From Glandiceps talaboti (lineage: Eukaryota; Hemichordata; Enteropneusta; Spengelidae): 64,000 bases of DNA. Position numbers and translations under genes: made by a program. The stretch covers positions 22,723,175-22,787,174 of the forward strand of contig NC_135560.1 in NCBI RefSeq assembly GCF_964340395.1. Reading direction: 5' to 3'. Position 1 is the first letter of the stretch; each line of letters starts with the position of its first letter. The notes beneath the pieces were generated by a model, which was not told the origin of the DNA, did no database searches, and was given only the letters and a program-made list of their open reading frames with translations. Positions 59,836 through 64,000 of this stretch are shown piece after piece.

Positions 59836-59917
59836 CCAAGAACACCATCACCACAAAAACTGCCACCACCGCCACCTCTACCCCAACATTAAGAACACCA
59901 CCACCACCACCACCACC

Positions 59918-59949
<32 letters not shown>

Positions 59950-60125
59950 CAACAGTAACAACAATAACGCCATCACTACCACCAATATCACCTCCACCAT
60001 CACCATCAACACCAACAACATCAACACCATAATAGTAGCATCAACAACAAAACCAAAACAACAACACCACCACAAGCACTAGCATCACCACCACTATAGC
60101 CTCACCACCACCAAAATGAACACAA
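59738..60125. repeat. (CCA)n/(CAA)n triplet tract
   Basis: About 390 bp made of CAC/CCA and CAA/ACA triplet runs with imperfect joints. The minus strand gives poly-Val and poly-Leu frames (59669-60075), which are by-products of the repeat. Confidence 0.95.
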
Positions 60126-61700
60126 CAACACACCATCGCCGCCACCACATTCAACTATATTAGCAATATTCGGAGGTGACATTTTGGGACACGGGGTTAA
60201 TCTAGTGTTGTACGGATTCCTTGTTGTTACAGGATACGATGCAGACCCCAACAACAATCTCTCCATCAACCTTTCCTAGCTACGGATCACAGCACCGTTT
60301 CATTTTAAATCACAGCTACCGATAGATTGCCCTCCTTCATATACCTCTATGTCTGTCAACTGTTTCACATAACACAATGCGGTCACTATCCTGAAACAAT
60401 CTGATGTTTTTTTTTTCTATCCTTTGACAGCATCAAAATTCACATTTCGCACATGTTTAGGAGTCCAAGCCCTCTAAGGTTTGAACTTTCTACAAAAAAG
60501 GCTTACTTGTAGTCACCAAATCATGCGTTTCACTTCTATTGTCACAGTGGTCTGAGTTTTAAACATAGTTGAACTATTCTACCATTAGCCTAATGTTAGC
60601 GTTCTTGTTCAGTAGTTATCGCCAGTTTCTCCAAAGCATTAACATAACTATTTCAGCGAATTCTTAAAGTTCGTTTTCTGGAACCAGATGTTTGTTTGCT
60701 TGTGTTTGAAACCCTTTTAGGTCCTTTTATCATTTATTTTCATATCGTTGTTTTCAATGCAAATTCTCTCCAACCACTCTGCAGAAGTTTCCCTATTATC
60801 AGAACAATCTGTCGTTCATCGTCATGTCTAGTTTCTCTTGTCCCTTGCTCCTCATATATCTAATTTATATACACATAGTTGTGTAAATTTTGCGAAGTGC
60901 TGTTAGTCGAGCGCACCATGATTACTTTGAGCGAGACTCGGTTGGTGTTATTAGTTTGGACACAGACAAGGAAAAGAAGTCATTGTCTGGGTTTTTTAGA
61001 GTTAACATTCAAAGCTTGGATCACCATGGTAACTAGAGTTCAAACCCACCTAGTATTAGGTATTAATGGGTGTGATTGGATCAGGTGAAACAGAAGAAAT
61101 TGTCAGGGTTAAGAATCTGAAGCTATTATTTTCTAAGAAGCTACATGAACGTGCATAAATTTCTTTTTGACGTCCCAGCACTTGTATCAAGAACACGGGT
61201 TCTCGACGATCAGTTCCGGGTCCAGCCCCATTTTTTTCTTTCAAATTATCGGTTGCTAAGTGATTCTAAAAATCGGATATGAAAAACAAACAATGCTGAA
61301 TATCCATCACTACATAGTTTGACACTCGGCTTGCACAGGTGCTATTTTATCAGAAGGAAATTGCATTTTACATGAATTTTACATGAATTTGACTTTTCAT
61401 GACTTATTCAACTGTGACTCTAAAATCGCAATTTTGATAACAGCACAAATTGAAAGTTTTATACTGGGAGTAATGAATCATGATAAACGTAATTTTATTA
61501 TCAACAAGCCCTGAAAAATAAAACAACTATTTTAGACCGACCGACCGACCACCCAACCACCCATCCACCCGGCAACCAACCAACCAACCAACCAATGGAC
61601 ATACATAGTGTTACAACCAATGGAATGTTGAAGGTACGAAAGTAGATCATAAAACAAAAAATCCGTTTATGACTCATGAGTTTTTAAATGCCTTGGTAGT
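60126..61700. other. Spacer; ACCG/ACCA simple repeat
   Basis: A tetranucleotide tract of ACCG and ACCA/ACCC units lies at about 61535-61593. No gene recognised in the rest. Confidence 0.5.
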
Positions 61701-62600
61701 TAAAACAATCAGACGAATCTAACTCACAGATCGATGTGTCTTTTTTTGTAAACAAATTCATTGACATGGTCATTATATAGTTTATTTAAAATTGGACCAA
61801 AACCAACTTCTGGTTGTAAAACATAATTAAATCGTTTTGAGGTGTATTCACCTAATCGTTTGTGGTATGTTTTAGTAAATCCTGAGAACAAAAACTATGG
61901 TCATTATTAGTCACAACACTCCTCGTTAAAACATTCAAACGAATCTAACTTACAGATCGATGTGTCTTATTTGTAAACAAATTCATTGACATGGTCATTA
62001 TATAGTTTATTTAAAATTGGACCAAAACCAACTTCTGGTTGTAAAACATAATTAAATCGTTTTGAGGTGTATTCACCTAATCGTTTGTGGTATGTTTTAG
62101 TAAATCCTGAGAACAAAAACTATGGTCATTATTAGTCACAACACTCCTCGTTAAAACATTCAAACGAATCTAACTTACAGATCGATGTGTCTTATTTGTA
62201 AACAAATTCATTGACATGGTCATTATATAGTTTATTTAAAATTGGACCAAAACCAACTTCTGGTTGTAAAACATAATTAAATCGTTTTGAGGTGTATTCA
62301 CCTAATCGTTTGTGGTATGTTTTAGTAAATCCTGAGAACAAAAACTATGGTCATTATTAGTCACAACACTCCTCGTTAAAACATTCAAACGAATCTAACT
62401 TACAGATCGATGTGTCTTATTTGTAAACAAATTCATTGACATGGTCATTATATAGTTTATTTAAAATTGGACCAAAACCAACTTCTGGTTGTAAAACATA
62501 ATTGAATCGTTTTGAAGTGTATTCACCTAATCGTTTGTGGTATGTTTTAGTAAATCCTGAGAACAAAAACTATGGTCATTATTAGTCACAATACTCCTCG
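61701..62600. repeat. 225-bp tandem repeat, four copies
   Basis: Units start at about 61701, 61926, 62151 and 62376. Copies 2 and 3 look identical; copies 1 and 4 carry several changes. A unit includes AACGAATCTAACTTACAGAT, ACATGGTCATTATATAGTTT, CCAACTTCTGGTTGTAAAAC and AACTATGGTCATTATTAGTC. The phrase TATGGTCATTAT near the unit end echoes ATGGTCATTATA within it. No coding frame runs through. Confidence 0.95.
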
Positions 62601-63924
62601 TCAAATACATCATTGAATCAATGTGTAACTATGTACTAAATAAATGCCAAACTTAAGTAAATACTAAAATGGTTTACTGTGTTTAGTTTGGCCATTAACT
62701 TCACTCTGCATTGTCTTGCGTTACGTTTCTAATCTCAGAGAATACAGTAAGAACAGAAGAGAAGGAAAGAAAGTATTCTATAGAGGCATAATATCAACGC
62801 AAATTAGTCTGTCAGTAGTCATGGAGATCCCGACATTTAGTTTTTATTACTACATGAAAACAATACTAACCAGTATTATAATAATAACATATATAGGAAC
62901 GTAAACACTGCCACCATTTTATTGTTTTTCTGATATGGGTAATTATTGATTGGAAAGTTTTACCCACCCTAAACAAGTTGACTCAAAAAATCCCAACAAA
63001 TGCAGTGTACCAGAGTTAACTTAAAAATGGATATAGAGCAAACATCTATACTTTGTGTCATCCTCGTAAGACCGTTCGATGTCAGACGTTATAAGCCCTA
63101 CAGTTGTTAACTTTCATAACCAAACGAATGTTTATTTATATCCTTACATTCTAAAACATGAATAAGAAATTAGAATATTTGTCTAGTATATAGTTGTCAT
63201 GGAAACAAAGTATTGTAGCATGGTCAAAAGGCGCTGGGGTATGAGTCCATGTTTATCATCCATGGTGCATACAAAGTCTGGTGAATGGTATACATTATTT
63301 GGTAGTTCTGAAGGGAGCTGCTGTAAATACACCAAGTCAACATAACAAGCTATTCTGTTAATATTCAGTTGGATCAATGATCGACCTACATAACTTTAAA
63401 AGACAGTTTTGAGTAATTGTATTCACATTTTGTTAAATGGATAGTGCGCAACAAATAATGAAAGAAAAAACACTTAAAGTTATTCTACAATTCACTTGTA
63501 ATTTTATCAACGCAATAATGTCTTCCTGCTGGCTCTAGCACCTATATTCAATCCAATAATCTATCTAATTATAATATATATCAACCAAATCAAGAATTAG
63601 ATGCAAAGCGAAAATGTTTAGAATTTATCAGGATTACATTCAGTTGAAAAGACTGAAATTATCTTGTTATTCACAAACCACATATACGACCAATATCTTA
63701 AAGCATCTCCAGCTATGATTAATGTTATTTGTACTGAACTACTCTTGTAAATAGTAAACGATTTGTAAGGGCCATGGACACGACTAGTTCTGCTGAACTG
63801 TTTCTATGTTTCGTACCAGATAACAATGGTACCCTACTATTTGTATTCCCTTTGTGTACGGATACTTAATTTCATAAATATGTATGTTCTTTGCCGCAAC
63901 TTGATCTTATTATCTGGTAAACTT
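62601..63924. other. Spacer with no recognised gene
   Basis: Small frames at 62716-62904 and 63183-63377 show no domain. AT-rich. Confidence 0.5.
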
Positions 63925-64000
63925 CACCCACCCACCCACCCACCTACCCACTCACTCATTCATTCATTCATTCATTCATTCATTCATTCATTCATTCATT
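63925..64000. repeat. (CCCA)n and (CATT)n microsatellite
   Basis: Four-base units CACC/CCCA then about 11 CATT units, running off the right edge. Confidence 0.97.

Noticed and set aside
59669-60075. Poly-Val and poly-Leu frames on the minus strand
   Set aside because: Products of the CCA/CAA triplet tract.

Overview
The window looks like nuclear DNA from a marine invertebrate animal. It is AT-rich, has GT-AG introns of 0.3 to 4 kb, and carries many minisatellites, microsatellites, foldback elements and fragments of non-LTR retroposons. No bacterial operon or virus genome is visible. A basal deuterostome such as a hemichordate or cephalochordate is only a guess from protein style.

Four protein-coding loci are supported. 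(1) An intronless P-loop sulfotransferase-like protein lies on the minus strand at 1353-2177. (2) The G domain and C-terminal exons of the mitochondrial tRNA-modification GTPase GTPBP3/MnmE lie on the plus strand at 9642-12218. This locus lacks recognisable N-terminal exons and has a frame break plus a stop in its third exon. (3) A long Golgi type II membrane protein of the GOLM1/GOLM2 family runs on the minus strand from 38126 to 21788. I could assemble it as nine CDS exons that join in phase to 761 codons, with one apparent GC-AG intron and a Gln-rich 16-residue repeat region. (4) A single-exon Tctex-1 family dynein light chain lies on the plus strand at 43523-44134.

Layout: a 64/66-bp satellite (1-1205); the sulfotransferase; a 28-bp minisatellite (2466-3056); a 2.3-kb direct tandem duplication (3602-8372) whose second copy carries a 165-bp inverted-repeat element; the GTPBP3 locus followed by a 47-bp minisatellite; about 6 kb of repeat-rich spacer; the GOLM gene with element-filled introns; a spacer with a long perfect-looking hairpin, a second copy of the 165-bp family and a 421-bp tandem duplication; the dynein light chain; then about 19 kb without a recognisable gene. 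That last stretch holds alternating purine-pyrimidine tracts, a 399-bp inverted-repeat element, a 34/39-bp minisatellite, a degenerate hammerhead-ribozyme-like motif and a 225-bp tandem repeat.

The genes do not form a pathway; they are ordinary, unrelated animal genes. The most unusual content is the repeat landscape and the gene-structure oddities. I found no new multi-gene system.
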